The notes under the pieces were generated by a model that saw nothing but the letters and a program-made list of their open reading frames with translations, was not told the origin of the DNA and searched no databases. DNA of 64,000 nucleotides from Hyaloperonospora brassicae (taxonomy: Eukaryota > Oomycota > Peronosporomycetes > Peronosporales > Peronosporaceae). The stretch lies in the NCBI GenBank assembly GCA_947650285.1, contig CANTFL010001211.1, positions 620,001 to 684,000 on the forward strand, written 5' to 3'. Shown piece after piece: positions 23,110 through 32,680 of this stretch (positions within the stretch are counted from its first letter, which is position 1; every line of letters begins with the position of its first letter). The position numbers and the translations under genes were made by a program.

Positions 23110-26100
23110 ATGGCAGAGACCGCAACCACCGAGTCGCTGTCTGCTGCCACGTTGCGCAAGGCCTCGAGTTTGCCTGCCAACGTATTGGCGCAGCAGCGTC
23201 GAGACGACGCGGCGATGGCGGCGAATGACAGCGGGCGCGAGACAGACAGCACGCGCGCTGTATCAGTTGCCGGAGTGGAAGTGGAGGCAGAAGAGGCAGA
23301 GGAGGAGACCGAAGAGGCAGAAGAGGAGGCGGAAGAAGCAAAAGAAGAGGCAAACGCGATGGAGGCAGAAGCGGAGGCAGAAGCGGAGGCAAAACAGGAG
23401 GTGGAAATCGTGAAAGAAGAGGCAGAAGAGGAGGCAGAAGAAGACGTTGTGTCACTTTCGTCGGCGCTGGAGTTGTCGGTGCGTGATGACGACGGGCAGA
23501 ACGCAGTCTCTACCCCCAATGCCGCGACGCCACCGGACGCCGCCATGTCACCGTCGCCGTCGTCAGTAACGTCGTCGTCCATGGACGGGCTGGGTATCAC
23601 GTTGGAGTCAACGGACGCCACGACGTCTGATGGCGATCCTGCGGTCCGACTTGTTGTGGAATCGGAAAGTGCTCGTGCGTTTCCTACACTGGAGAGGTCT
23701 CATACTTCGGGTGAGCTCATTGGTCTGCGCTCGAAGGAACAACAGACCGCTGGACTGGCACACTCAGGTGTATCCTCTGGGACTGCACCTTCGTTTGAAA
23801 TTGAGAGCGTGATGCTGCCGACGGACGGCGTCACGGAGACAGAGATTGACAGGGCGTCACATACAGTGTTTTCCGTCGAAGTGCGACTGCAAGGCGGACT
23901 GCAGTGGCTCATCCGCAAGCGCTATTCGGATTTTCGGGAGCTCCACGACCGACTCAAGCGGACAAGCTCGCCTGTGAAACAGCTGTTTTTCCCGAAACGC
24001 CACGTGTTTCGCAATCGCCATCAAAGCGTTGTGGAGCAGCGGCGAAGCGAATTGGAAAAGTATATTAATGAAGTGCTCGACATCCGGCCGCTGATCCGCG
24101 TGCCGCTGTTTAACTTTTTGGAAGTATATGCGCACATGGAGTCGTACGAGCGCAAGATGCAACGACACAAGAAGGAACTGGAATCAGAGCGGATGAAGAA
24201 TATGCTGCCACCGGAATTGCTTGAGGACTTTTCGACAGCTTTCAAGCGCCTGTGCTCGTCCAAGTATTTGTACCATGGCAGCACAGCCAGTGAACAAACG
24301 GCAGAAGTCGACAGCTCGCGCAGTTCTGCGAGCAGTGCGGCACCGACTTCATCAGGACCCGCAAGCGGACGAACCCCGACGTCACCAGTCGAAGAGACAA
24401 CTACAACGAACTCGGCTAGTGTGGGGAAGCCGTCAAAAGACGGCGCGACAGAGGAGCACGCAAGTCGTCCCGGTGTCCTTACGCACACGGCGGGATCGCA
24501 GATTTGTATCAGCCGCGCATCTTTCCGTCGCGACATTCTTGGTGTTTTCCCTGACATGCCGTCGAGTTTTGCGATGCGTTTCATGAAAGCAGTGTCGGAC
24601 CGACAAGGCTCTGATATTAACATGGACGAATTCCTGCGCGCAGTGGCAATTTTACGCTGCGGCACGATGGGGGACCAGCTCCAATTTATCTTCAACATGT
24701 GCGATCTGGATCACGCAGGAAAAGTGCAGAGTTCTGGGCTCAATAATTTCTTGGTGTCGCTGCAGGGGCGACATGTGCTGGATCGGCCGGAATACCGCCG
24801 TCTGTTGAACGAGGGCTTTGATCAGGGTCGTGTCCGCATGGGCTGCGATGACTTTATCAAGATTGTGCCCGAACTCCAAGCTTACCACACGCTTGTGGAC
24901 TGGATGGCGCCTTTTGCCGATATTCTTTGCGAGACAGCCAACCCGCAGCTACTGGAGTCACAGGAAGAATTCAATCCTGCAGTGCAGCAGAAGATCCTCG
25001 CCAACGAAACGCACTTTAATGCGAAGGAAGTAGCTATTCTGCAAGATGCGTTCAACAACTACTGTGCCTCTGGAGGCGGCGATGCGGTGGACGTGGATGC
25101 GCTAACTAGTGATTTTCCGCTGGAAATGTCTGAGGAGCGATTCTGTCGCGTTTTCTCATGCTTTGGCTCGCGTGCAAACGGTTGCGATATTGACGTGTTT
25201 AGTTTTGTGAGTGCACTGTCTACAGCTTGCCGAGGTAGCATTAATGAAAAAGCTGCCTTTGCGTTCAAGCTTTTCGCAAGTGCTGGTGATGGTTCCTTTA
25301 TGACCCGTGAGGATATATACGGCATGCTTCGACTGGACATTACGCAGAATCCGGACCTAGAAAATCAGATCACAACGCTCATTGAAAAGAAGCAGCCCTC
25401 GCTGAATGCAACGAAGAGCTCATCATCCTCATCCTTGATCGAGAGTATGGGTCCGAGAACACCGTCAGTATCAGGATCTGAGTTGGGCGTGTTCGTCGAT
25501 GGTGTCATGAAGAGCTTTGGACACCGGAGGAGCATCTGGGATGCAGGCTCATCGTCGGCGCGGACTGAGGCTTTGACACTAACACTGAGCGAGTTTACAG
25601 CATGGACGGTGAAGCAAAAGTACGAGATGGCGACACTACGAATCATCCGCGAAGTTGCATTTATCGATTTGGGTCTAGTTCCGGCCAATAAGGAGGAGGA
25701 GTTGCTGATTGTGGCAGGGTGCTATATTCCATACGATCGTACAACATTGGTGGAGAACGACCGATGGTACCTGATCGAGCGCAAGTGGTATATACACTGG
25801 TGCAGATACATCAAGATTCATGTGAAGGAATCTCTGTCGCTTTCGCCTCCTGCTGCGAGCCCTACCACATCTGCAACTTCTACTCCTAGTATGTCTAAGG
25901 TGCAGGCTAGTGGTAGTGGCTCTGCGAACAAGGACAACTACATGAAAAACCTGAAGGGAGAGATCGTCCGCCCAAAGTGCATCAACAACTACCCCCTGCT
26001 GACGAATGATCGTCGTGACCGGATACTCAAGCCGTCTGAGGATATAAAGCTTGGTCGTCATTATGTCATCATCTCCGAGCAGTTGTGGATGGCGCTCAAA

Positions 26101-29004
26101 TTGTGGTACGGTGGTGGCCCCGAGATTCAGCGGCAGGTAGTCGTTGCCGCCAACGGTGAGTCTCGTTTGGATATTTGGGAATCCGATGCAAAGAAACGAG
26201 CGTTGCAGAAGAAAGCGAAGGAAAAGGAAAACGACACGTCTGAGGAAGAGGAGAAGGGCGACGATGTGGAGAACGAATCCGCTTCAGTGTTATCTGGAGA
26301 GGAGGAATGTCAAAAGCAGGAATTTGCCCTCCCTCGGCGGATGCGTTCGGGTGGCTCGGTCGGGCTCACCAATCTCGGCAATACGTGTTATATGAACTCC
26401 GCCTTGCAGTGTCTGACCAACACGAAGTTGCTGGCCGAATACTTCCTGTCGGGGATGTATTTGGAGGATATCAACCGTACCAGCACGCTTGGACTTCAAG
26501 GAAAGCTGGCGGAAGTTTACGGCAAGCTTGCTGAAGACATGTGGTGTGTCAAACAGAAATCAATATCTCCCAGAAACTTCAAAAAGTCTATCGGCAAATT
26601 TAATGAGGCGTTTCGTGGTAACGATCAGCAAGACGCGCAGGAATTACTCGCGTTTCTGCTGAGCGGACTTAGCGAAGACCTGAACCGTATCCAGGACAAA
26701 CCTTATATTGAGCAGCCCGATAGCGATGGCCGTTACGATGCAGACCTTGCCGATGAGTGGTGGCGCAATCATCTCCGACGTGAAGTATCGATCATTGTGG
26801 CTTTGTTCACTGGCCAGTACAAGTCACTGCTTACATGCAGTGTCTGCAGCTTCAAGTCCGCACGATTCGAGCCTTTCACCTTCCTGCAGGTTCCGTTGCC
26901 CGAGCCCAAGCATAACACGGTAACGGTGCAGCTGATGCTTGCAAACGGAGTGACTCCTGTAAAAGTTTCAGTGCGACTGAGTATTCTAGCAACGATTTTT
27001 GACCTCAAGCACGAACTAATGAAGATGTGCCACGAGGAGTTTGACCTGCCTGGCGTGTCGGAGAGCGACATTAAGCTGTGCGAGTTCAGCGGGTCAACAA
27101 TACTGAGCTTCAAGGCAGACAACCGCCGAGTAGGACAGATCCGCAGCATTGACCGGCTCATTGCGTTTCAGCTGGAACCGCTCGATGCAGTAACACTTCA
27201 GGCCACGCAGCATCGCCGTCCGTCATATGTTCAAGCTGTTGGGGCGGGTGGGGCGGGTGGACCACGACAAGAAGAAGCTGATTTCTCGTCTTTCTATGAG
27301 AAGCTGTCAAAGGGTTCTTTGGTTGATGTGCGCATGCGAGCGCAGTCGCACGAGCACATTGCGGCAGTCGTCCTGGAGCCACCCGTAGCACACGCCGACC
27401 ATGACAACCAACTTGTTGTGCTCGTTCGACTCCATCGTTCAGAGGATGAGCTGAAGGTTCCGCTAAGCAGGTTGCGACCTCGCCAAGCGCGACTGCTATA
27501 CATCCCCCTGCTTTCGCGCAAGCTGAGTTACTCGGCTGTGTACTTCAAGAACCCGTTCAGGCCTGTTCCCTTTGGCTCGCCAAACATTGTTCGGCTTTGT
27601 CCGGAGCTTACTAGTGGTCTCGATTTGTATCAACTAGTGTGGGAACGCGTGAAGAGGTACGTGGGCCCGAACGCGCTACCTCCAACCGAGTGGGCAGGCG
27701 AAGACGCGCAAGACGCCGACCGCCTGGTTGCTAACCACATTGACAGCGTTTTTGCGGGTCTCGACAATGCTTCCGTGACATTTAGCTCAACGTGTGGGTT
27801 CTTGCTGCGCCGTGTTGAGAACAAGGGGCTGACTGATTCGCGGTCGTCGTGGCTCACGCGGAGCTTCGGTTTCACGATTCCGTGTACGTCCGATCCCCTC
27901 GACATTCTGGAAGAAGAAGCTATTGCTATCGATTGGGACCTGAGTGTGTTTCAGGACCGTGAGATGATGGACAAGATGAAGCAGATCGAGAGCCACGATA
28001 GCGTCGCACGTAACGAGGCCATCGACAAGGGCCCAGTTCCCTTGAAGCACTGCTTGGACGCGTTCACGAGCGAAGAGAAGATCAGTGAGGGCTACTGCTC
28101 TAGCTGCAGACGACACCAGGAAATGACGAAGAAGCTCGAGATCTGGCGTTTGCCGCCCGTGATGGTGGTGCACCTGAAGCGTTTTCAGTACACACAGACT
28201 TACCGTCGGAAGCTAGCTTCGCTTGTTGAGTTTCCGATTCATGATTTGGACCTCTCGGCCTGCGTGGCTCCTCATGCCGACATTCCGGAGAAGTATCCGT
28301 TGAAAAGACCGAAAGGTAAATTGGTACCAGCCCCTGCACGAAAGCTCATGAAGCTCAGGTCTCGAGGTGGGAGCACGCGTAGCAGCGGATCTGACAACAC
28401 GTCGAATGAAGCTGCTCGATCCGACACTGATAAGACCAATGAGCTACCGACAGATAAAGAACCGGGCGAAGATACATCGGCTGAAAAGCTTGTGGATAGC
28501 GAGCCGTCAGCAGATGCCTCTGTCGTAGGTGAAGAAGAACCGTCGTCAGACGCGGAAGCTGGTAGCACGGCCGCGCCGGACACCATATCGTCAACAGCCG
28601 ATAGTGATCGTGCAGCTGCACTTCAAGCAGCAGCGGTACGCAATCGCGTGCGTCGTGGATATACGAACTCGAACTTGGACCAGTCACGTTGTCTCGAAAC
28701 CCGGTATAATTTGTACGGCGTTGTGAACCACCAGGGTGCACTCGGTGGTGGCCATTACACGGCGTACGCGAAAAGCTTTGTGGACGATCAGTGGTATTAT
28801 TACGACGACGAGCGGGTCCGTGTTGTCGAGGAACAACAGGTGGTCAGCCCGTCTGCTTACTTGCTCTTTTATATCCGATCGGACATGGAAGGCGTGCTTG
28901 TGAAGGATATGTTCCCGAAAAACATGAACGCAGGCACGATCACGGATGAAGACATTGAACGCTTTGTCGAGGGTGGCGATGAGCGCCGATGTAGCATCAT
29001 GTAA
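23110..29004 (+). CDS. PX-EF-hand-DUSP ubiquitin-specific protease with CaaX tail (USP32-like)
   Basis: Cysteine deubiquitinase of the USP (C19) family, 1964 residues in one exon. I start at ATG 23110 because the open frame upstream of it (from 22990) reads like a leader. Order: a Glu/Ala-rich run (about 55-110); a PX phosphoinositide-binding domain (about 240-345) with RKRYSDFRELHDRL; a Ser-rich linker; an EF-hand-type region (about 467-607 and 720-740) whose calcium ligands look partly degenerate; a DUSP domain (about 860-1010); then the USP core. The catalytic Cys is residue 1093 in NLGNTCYMNSALQCL, and QQDAQELLAFLL follows. A CSVC/CSSC zinc-type pair and HLKRF precede the catalytic His, residue 1882 in GGGHYTAY. 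The C-terminus is CSIM, a CaaX prenylation signal. EF-hand, DUSP, USP and a CaaX tail match USP32; the PX domain is extra. It likely acts on endomembranes. Confidence 0.9.
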   Translation: MAETATTESLSAATLRKASSLPANVLAQQRRDDAAMAANDSGRETDSTRAVSVAGVEVEAEEAEEETEEAEEEAEEAKEEANAMEAEAEAEAEAKQEVEIVKEEAEEEAEEDVVSLSSALELSVRDDDGQNAVSTPNAATPPDAAMSPSPSSVTSSSMDGLGITLESTDATTSDGDPAVRLVVESESARAFPTLERSHTSGELIGLRSKEQQTAGLAHSGVSSGTAPSFEIESVMLPTDGVTETEIDRASHTVFSVEVRLQGGLQWLIRKRYSDFRELHDRLKRTSSPVKQLFFPKRHVFRNRHQSVVEQRRSELEKYINEVLDIRPLIRVPLFNFLEVYAHMESYERKMQRHKKELESERMKNMLPPELLEDFSTAFKRLCSSKYLYHGSTASEQTAEVDSSRSSASSAAPTSSGPASGRTPTSPVEETTTTNSASVGKPSKDGATEEHASRPGVLTHTAGSQICISRASFRRDILGVFPDMPSSFAMRFMKAVSDRQGSDINMDEFLRAVAILRCGTMGDQLQFIFNMCDLDHAGKVQSSGLNNFLVSLQGRHVLDRPEYRRLLNEGFDQGRVRMGCDDFIKIVPELQAYHTLVDWMAPFADILCETANPQLLESQEEFNPAVQQKILANETHFNAKEVAILQDAFNNYCASGGGDAVDVDALTSDFPLEMSEERFCRVFSCFGSRANGCDIDVFSFVSALSTACRGSINEKAAFAFKLFASAGDGSFMTREDIYGMLRLDITQNPDLENQITTLIEKKQPSLNATKSSSSSSLIESMGPRTPSVSGSELGVFVDGVMKSFGHRRSIWDAGSSSARTEALTLTLSEFTAWTVKQKYEMATLRIIREVAFIDLGLVPANKEEELLIVAGCYIPYDRTTLVENDRWYLIERKWYIHWCRYIKIHVKESLSLSPPAASPTTSATSTPSMSKVQASGSGSANKDNYMKNLKGEIVRPKCINNYPLLTNDRRDRILKPSEDIKLGRHYVIISEQLWMALKLWYGGGPEIQRQVVVAANGESRLDIWESDAKKRALQKKAKEKENDTSEEEEKGDDVENESASVLSGEEECQKQEFALPRRMRSGGSVGLTNLGNTCYMNSALQCLTNTKLLAEYFLSGMYLEDINRTSTLGLQGKLAEVYGKLAEDMWCVKQKSISPRNFKKSIGKFNEAFRGNDQQDAQELLAFLLSGLSEDLNRIQDKPYIEQPDSDGRYDADLADEWWRNHLRREVSIIVALFTGQYKSLLTCSVCSFKSARFEPFTFLQVPLPEPKHNTVTVQLMLANGVTPVKVSVRLSILATIFDLKHELMKMCHEEFDLPGVSESDIKLCEFSGSTILSFKADNRRVGQIRSIDRLIAFQLEPLDAVTLQATQHRRPSYVQAVGAGGAGGPRQEEADFSSFYEKLSKGSLVDVRMRAQSHEHIAAVVLEPPVAHADHDNQLVVLVRLHRSEDELKVPLSRLRPRQARLLYIPLLSRKLSYSAVYFKNPFRPVPFGSPNIVRLCPELTSGLDLYQLVWERVKRYVGPNALPPTEWAGEDAQDADRLVANHIDSVFAGLDNASVTFSSTCGFLLRRVENKGLTDSRSSWLTRSFGFTIPCTSDPLDILEEEAIAIDWDLSVFQDREMMDKMKQIESHDSVARNEAIDKGPVPLKHCLDAFTSEEKISEGYCSSCRRHQEMTKKLEIWRLPPVMVVHLKRFQYTQTYRRKLASLVEFPIHDLDLSACVAPHADIPEKYPLKRPKGKLVPAPARKLMKLRSRGGSTRSSGSDNTSNEAARSDTDKTNELPTDKEPGEDTSAEKLVDSEPSADASVVGEEEPSSDAEAGSTAAPDTISSTADSDRAAALQAAAVRNRVRRGYTNSNLDQSRCLETRYNLYGVVNHQGALGGGHYTAYAKSFVDDQWYYYDDERVRVVEEQQVVSPSAYLLFYIRSDMEGVLVKDMFPKNMNAGTITDEDIERFVEGGDERRCSIM

Positions 29005-30021
29005 AGCCATTTGGCAGCAGCTCTGTCCCCATCATGAGCGTCGTTCTAGCATTTACTCACGTAATGCGCATCTGAAAGCTCGCAAGTATTATAGACTACA
29101 CACCAAGTCGCAAGGATCACGAGAACTTGCAGTCTGAGCTACAGCTTTCCATGGACGACGTGGCTTGCTCTGATCAGCACAGCGAAACGTTTTCGGATCC
29201 GACACAAGCGGTCTCGAAGCTTGGAACTCAAGGCATCGAAGCAGCAATGTGGCTGTACGTCCTTTTGCTGTTCTTCGCCGCCTGTGCACAAAATGGACCA
29301 AGACGGAGCGTTGCTCGCAGCGATGGAGGTCGCTTGGCGTGACAATAAAGCCGTGAACACAAGGTGCTGGTGCGGCAAGGACTTCTGATATCTAGATACC
29401 CCATGATCGACCAAGACGACGTATTGACCGTCACGGGTGCGATAAGAGGTGCACAATTTCCATAGCGCGGTGACATCCAAGTCAACGCACTCGTTCCGAT
29501 GCCCAGGACTACAGCAAAGTGTGGGATCTGCTGTCCTGCAATCTCGGTGCACGAATGCCACCTTCCAGTGGTGCAACGGATGATCGACCTTCTTGGATGG
29601 TAGTCCAATTGGGCGCGACTCAAGTTTAAATTGCCGCAGCACTTGGGAACGACGTCGAATATTCATTCGCAGTACAATTAAAGCTCAAAACTACCGAGAG
29701 CTCCTAGTATATGTGTGAGCGTTCTTTACAAACGCCGCTACATTGCTCAATACTGTTCTTCCGTTGCTACATCTTTTGATCTACGTGACCCTTTGTCAAA
29801 GTGTAGCCAATCCAGCGACGTTTCGTCAACGTGCCGTGTCAATGTGTCCCACATCACGATTTGGTGGCCCGTCGCAAACCCGTCATTCGAATTTAGTCCG
29901 CGCCAAAGTCTCAGTCGATTCGTATCCGCAAGTATTGTTACCTCGTCGCTTCCAATGGTCGGTGCATTCCACACGTATCGTGTCTATTCGTGTCTCTCGA
30001 TCGTCTTTGCGTTGTTTTGCA
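29005..30021. other. Intergenic, protease to E2 gene
   Basis: No gene supported. A 175-codon minus-strand frame at 29139-29666 has no recognisable motif and unusual composition, so I leave it unannotated. Confidence 0.5.
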
Positions 30022-30861
30022 ATGCATATTCACGCTGAGGTTTTCTACGACGACAAGAGATTGGAAATGATCAAACGTGTAACACTCACTGCCCCGTCTA
30101 CTGACTTTCTATCATTGTCTATCATTCATGACTTGTAGCTGACGCGGGAAAACTTACCGTTCCAAGTTGCTCAACGCGTTGCTCGTGAGCTCCAAGCGCT
30201 CGTATTTCACCCCTTGGATGGTATCCGGTACCTCCCTCAGGAAAAAGAGCAACTGAATGAGATTCATGCCGAACTTCGTGGACCAGAAGACACTCCCTAC
30301 GAAGGCGGCTACTTCTCGGTGAAGCTGACAATCACTGAGCAATTTCCAGCGCACCCGCCGCGTGGGGTTTTCCTGACCAAGATCTTCCATCCCAATGTGT
30401 CGCAGCCGGCAGGAGAGATTTGCGTGAATACACTAAAAAAGGATTGGCAGCCGATGCTCGGACTCGCCCATGTGCTGCAAGTGGTGCGCTGTCTGCTCAT
30501 TGTCCCGTTTCCCGAGTCCTCTTTGAACGATGAGGCTGGCAAGCTGTTTCTAGAGAGTTATGACGAGTACGCACGACGTGCAAAGCTATGGACGAGTATC
30601 CATGCCCCGAAACGGTCGGCGCTAACGAACGGAGACACTGAAGAAACGAGTGGCAAAGACGAGAAAAACAAGTGCCGTGGTGGCAGCAACAGTATGGATA
30701 ACCAACACAAACGGTCTGCTGACGGCGCTGCACATTCGAATGTCGGTTCGGATGTAGTGGTGTCAACGCCACTGAAAAAGACGAAAAAGTCTGACAGCGA
30801 CGTCGAGGCCTCTCTGAAGAAAAAGAAGGCCAACAAGAAGAAAGCGCTCAGACGACTGTGA
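30022..30861 (+). CDS. UBE2S: UBE2S-type ubiquitin-conjugating enzyme
   Basis: E2 enzyme of the UBE2S (E2-EPF) type. In animals it extends Lys11-linked ubiquitin chains on APC/C substrates. The E2 fold begins at LTRENLPFQVAQRVARELQ, directly after a splice acceptor (TTGTAG, ending 30138). The best first exon I see is 30022-30039 (MHIHAE) with an intron 30040-30138, in phase, giving 246 residues. The donor GTTTTC is weak, so the true first exon could differ. Core motifs are TKIFHPNV, the catalytic Cys at about residue 101 in GEICVNTLKKDW, and PFPESSLNDEAG. After a low-complexity linker the protein ends in a Lys-rich run and KKALRRL. The human enzyme ends the same way, and there the tail docks on the APC/C. 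This tail makes the UBE2S call firm. Confidence 0.88.
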
Positions 30862-32680
30862 GCGATTATTTACGCGCTGAGTCCATAAAAAGTCGACCTC
30901 AGTGCAATTTTGCTGGCCGACGTGACGCTGCTTGGATGACATTGTTCCGATCACAAGTCGGAACTTCAGGATTGAACGCAGATGTTCTCGTACGCGCGAC
31001 AAACAACCGCATTCCTCTTCGTCCGTCAGTGCGACGTCCTCTAGATTCTGTTCGTTGTCGACCTTTACACCTCGATCACATCGCTAAGATGAGAATGGGA
31101 TAGCCCGACGAGTAGCACTTCAGCTTCCATGCTGTTTGGCCCTAATGGTGTGCGAAATGTTCATGTTGTCCGTATTACCGTTAAGCTACGCTGTCGACAC
31201 GTAGTACCGATCGCGATGACACTCAATGCATGACTTTATGACGATCCGGTCGATAGCTCATGCGTCCGCTTTCTACCTGATGAAGTCCACGAAGCTATGC
31301 CCAAGTGCGTAGTGCTTTATGGTAAGGCCACTTCCTCCTCGCCAACCTAAAAGGCGCACGTAGCATTTACGAGTGGCGAACGCATCTCAGGCTCTCGAGT
31401 CCGAACAAGGTTCTGCTTATTGTGTTGGACTGCAAGACGTCGCTCACGATATACACGACTCAACTGCAACATGCATATCTCCTGCTTCTTTAACACAACA
31501 CAGTGTACCTCTGGTAGATAACTTTTGCACACGTATGGGTTGCATGTACACTTTGCCGCTGGTAATCGTCACCGACCCACCCGCATCGATGAATTACCAG
31601 GGCACCTCTAAGTCACGCTCGGTACACCTGGCGAGTCAGTTGGATTGAGAACCTACGAGGCGTTTTGGAATGACGTTCAAATTTTTAGCTCAGATGGTCA
31701 TACGTTGCATTAACTGCGAACATGTCGACACTCGCCAAGTTTATACCATCGCCTTCACTGCCATCACGTCGATCACTGCATAATCGGACCACCATCGCAT
31801 CGGTCATAGTATGTCTGCATACCAAGATCGACGGTGTATAAAGGCAGGCAAGCGGTTTCGTGGAATGTTGAGGTGCACCGTATGAATGTCAAAAAGAGAC
31901 ATTTCTCATACAAGTCAGATGGACTTCATCAAGATCAGTTGGATGGTTGCTAATCGGCCGCCCGTTTACAGATTGGCAGGTAGGTCCTCGATCAGTCTCG
32001 CCGATATGACCTAATGGTTTTGCAAAAACAATACCAAAACAATGAGGACAACCGCCAGCACTCTTGCTGACAAGTCGAGTAGCTATGTCACGTCATGTCT
32101 TTCCATATCGATGCGATCAGTGTGATACATGTGTGATCATTGTGAGACAGGCAGTGGTGGGTATCAATGTATCACAGGTGCGGCACAGAGAACAATTTGG
32201 ACGCCACGATACAGTGCAGCAATGGCACAGCTGTTGGTCACTGCGCTTCAGTCAGTTGATATACAAAGTGCTCGACTTTGATCCGTCTGCAGAATGCACG
32301 CGGCCCTATTTTCCGAAATGAATCGATGGGAATTCGAATGCAAAAAGATATGTAGATTCTCAATTCGTATGCACTCTTAGGTTGGCGCCTACAAGCAACA
32401 TAGCGGGTGATTGGACATATCGAAGCTACATAGCACGCCGCACGCGATGTCAAAACAACATATGCTGGGTAAAAAGAGGAGCAGCATTTTGCATCGCTTT
32501 TTTGTATTCCGATTTGAGTCGCAGCGACAGTCCTTTTTGTCATCGCTGTTGTTGTCGTCGATGACGTGAAGTAACGGCTCATCCCCTCGACGTCCGTAAG
32601 TAACGCCACGCGATCGAACGTTTACCCGGCTCCTCACGCAGCAGTAGTTACGCTCGTTAAGTACGCACACAAACCGCTTC
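30862..32680. other. 1.8 kb intergenic stretch
   Basis: No gene, RNA gene or transposon recognised. Short frames only. The last ~100 bp before 32681 must hold the WW-protein promoter. Confidence 0.45.

Noticed and set aside
22958..23621. Minus-strand Pro/Leu- and Ser-rich ORFs opposite the start of the ubiquitin protease
   Set aside because: Mirror of the Glu-rich GAG/GCA codon run of the real gene.
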